IMG/VR virus record: IMGVR_UViG_3300037891_000228
Span: 1 to 37,713 of that record
Strand: one strand, 5' to 3'
Origin: a virus
Length of the DNA stretch: 37,713 bases
Numbering within the stretch: the first letter of the stretch is position 1; the number at the start of each line of letters is the position of its first letter. A program made the position numbers and the translations under genes. Shown here one piece after another: positions 37,022 to 37,713 of the stretch. The notes under the pieces were generated by a model that worked only from the letters and a program-made list of their open reading frames with translations, did not search any database and was not told the DNA's origin.

Positions 37022-37070
37022 AAAAAAAAAATACCAGAGGATTGAGCGTTATCCTCGCCTCTCTGGTATT
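37022..37070 (-). terminator. Strong rho-independent terminator after the capsid gene
   Basis: On the minus strand AATACCAGAG and CTCTGGTATT form a 10-bp stem around a 21-base inner region, followed by a run of about nine T. It lies 36 bases after the stop of the putative capsid gene. Downstream genes probably depend on read-through, which would give high capsid expression. Confidence 0.88.
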
Positions 37071-37105
37071 AGATTAGGTTAGTATTGTGTTAGGTAGTTT
37101 CTCCC

Positions 37106-37713
37106 TTATGCAGCAGTTGTAGTAGTTGTAGTTGTAATACAAGTATTATTATCAACAACAGCACCAAGAGCAGCAACTAAAACAGTTTCTACGTCAGCAG
37201 CTATACCACTTCCACCATCAGTGTCAGCGTTAGGTACAGCTATCATTACGATAGAATCTTGGTGAATGTAATCACCCCATTGGTATGCACCTTTGTCAAA
37301 TTGATTAAATCTGATATAGTAGCTATCATAAACAACTCCATCAGATACATAAGATTCAAAGTTCTCATTGTATCCTCCCATTCTATATAGAGATTTCAAG
37401 TACCCAGCTTGGTAGCTATAGTAGTTGATTTCTGCTTGCTTCCATTCAGCAGCGAGTCCTGAAGGGTAAGTAGAATTTTGGATGATAGAAGAAGTTGCAA
37501 CAATGTTACATGCATCAGCTACGATAAAGTCAGCAGTTGTAGCTGGTCCATCATAAATAAATGTGTTGAAATACATTCTGTCATACTCAAATGGGAATGC
37601 AGCAACATCACAAGGCTGTCCATATTTAGTTAATGGCTTACCGTGTATTCTTAATTTTGTTCCACCAACGTTTTCAAATGTAAAGAAACTTTTGAAAGAT
37701 ACGTTATCTGGAT
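37106..37713 (-). CDS. Putative major capsid protein, C-terminal 201 residues (runs off right edge)
   Basis: The frame is open from base 37711 through the internal Met at 37576, so that Met is probably not the true start. Segments such as LRIHGKPLTKYGQPCDVAAF, EYDRMYFNTFIYDGPATTAD and FNQFDKGAYQWGDYI resemble the C-terminal region of crAss-like major capsid proteins as I remember them. The protein ends in VVDNNTCI, a run of seven Thr and two Ala, the same Thr motif seen in fibre and nozzle proteins. A strong terminator follows, as expected for a highly expressed capsid gene. If not the capsid protein, it is another conserved head protein. Confidence 0.6.
   Translation of the reverse strand, partial: PDNVSFKSFFTFENVGGTKLRIHGKPLTKYGQPCDVAAFPFEYDRMYFNTFIYDGPATTADFIVADACNIVATSSIIQNSTYPSGLAAEWKQAEINYYSYQAGYLKSLYRMGGYNENFESYVSDGVVYDSYYIRFNQFDKGAYQWGDYIHQDSIVMIAVPNADTDGGSGIAADVETVLVAALGAVVDNNTCITTTTTTTAA
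37112..37138 (-). repeat. Poly-Thr-coding tail on the putative capsid protein
   Basis: Seven Thr codons (ACA/ACT) and two Ala codons precede the stop. It is notable because the tract lies at a C-terminus rather than between modules. Confidence 0.7.

Noticed and set aside
37106-37576. Complete 156-aa gene starting at 37576
   Set aside because: The frame is open upstream of that Met to the window edge with protein-like sequence, so the Met is internal and the gene is partial.

Overview
The window looks like the virion-structure half of a tailed-phage genome, most likely a crAss-like podovirus (Crassvirales-type) infecting a member of the Bacteroidota. Reasons: all 22 recognisable genes lie on the minus strand in one near-gapless block; the DNA is AT-rich; starts are preceded by A/T-rich leaders with no Shine-Dalgarno sequence, as is usual in Bacteroidota; and the gene order is capsid, fibre cassette, ring/tubular proteins, giant tail-nozzle (muzzle) protein, then several very large virion cargo proteins. 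The standard bacterial code appears to be used (TAA and TAG stops sit tightly against the next start). No family assignment here was tested by a database search; all rest on reading the sequence and on memory of the families.

Layout, in the direction of transcription (right to left). (1) 37713-36332: 3' end of a putative major capsid protein ending in a Thr run, a strong terminator, a 188-aa structural protein and a 36-aa Cys-rich mini-protein. (2) 36324-28036: a host-interaction/fibre cassette, made of a 1043-aa modular fibre-like protein, a trypsin-like serine protease, a tail-collar fibre, a short Cys-rich protein, and four small proteins sharing an N-terminal 'GPFDLFS' domain, several joined by poly-Thr linkers. 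The cassette ends with two hairpins, the second a good intrinsic terminator. (3) 27863-24243: an HTH-metallophosphatase, a 48-aa basic protein, two conserved ring/neck-type proteins and a P22 gp4-like tail tubular protein. (4) 24237-16729: the tail nozzle, which appears split: a 2210-aa protein holding the N-terminal core plus poly-Thr-linked adhesin-like modules, followed by a 289-aa protein whose N-terminus is a GPFD domain and whose remainder looks like the missing nozzle C-terminus. (5) 16729-1: four very large, probably virion-packaged (ejected) proteins: one with two tandem zincin-like metalloprotease domains, one with a peptidoglycan-binding-like motif and a glycine-rich membrane-active stretch, one helical, and one giant protein (at least 1857 aa) running off the left edge.

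How they may work together: the capsid and ring proteins build the head and short tail. The fibre, collar, GPFD and poly-Thr proteins form a modular adsorption apparatus whose modules also appear on the nozzle. The large cargo proteins, carrying shared short 'GGWLDKY' and 'KAQxGG'-type motifs, would be packaged and then delivered across the envelope. There is no intergenic stretch longer than 300 bases, and I saw no tRNA, rRNA, CRISPR array, integrase or insertion sequence.
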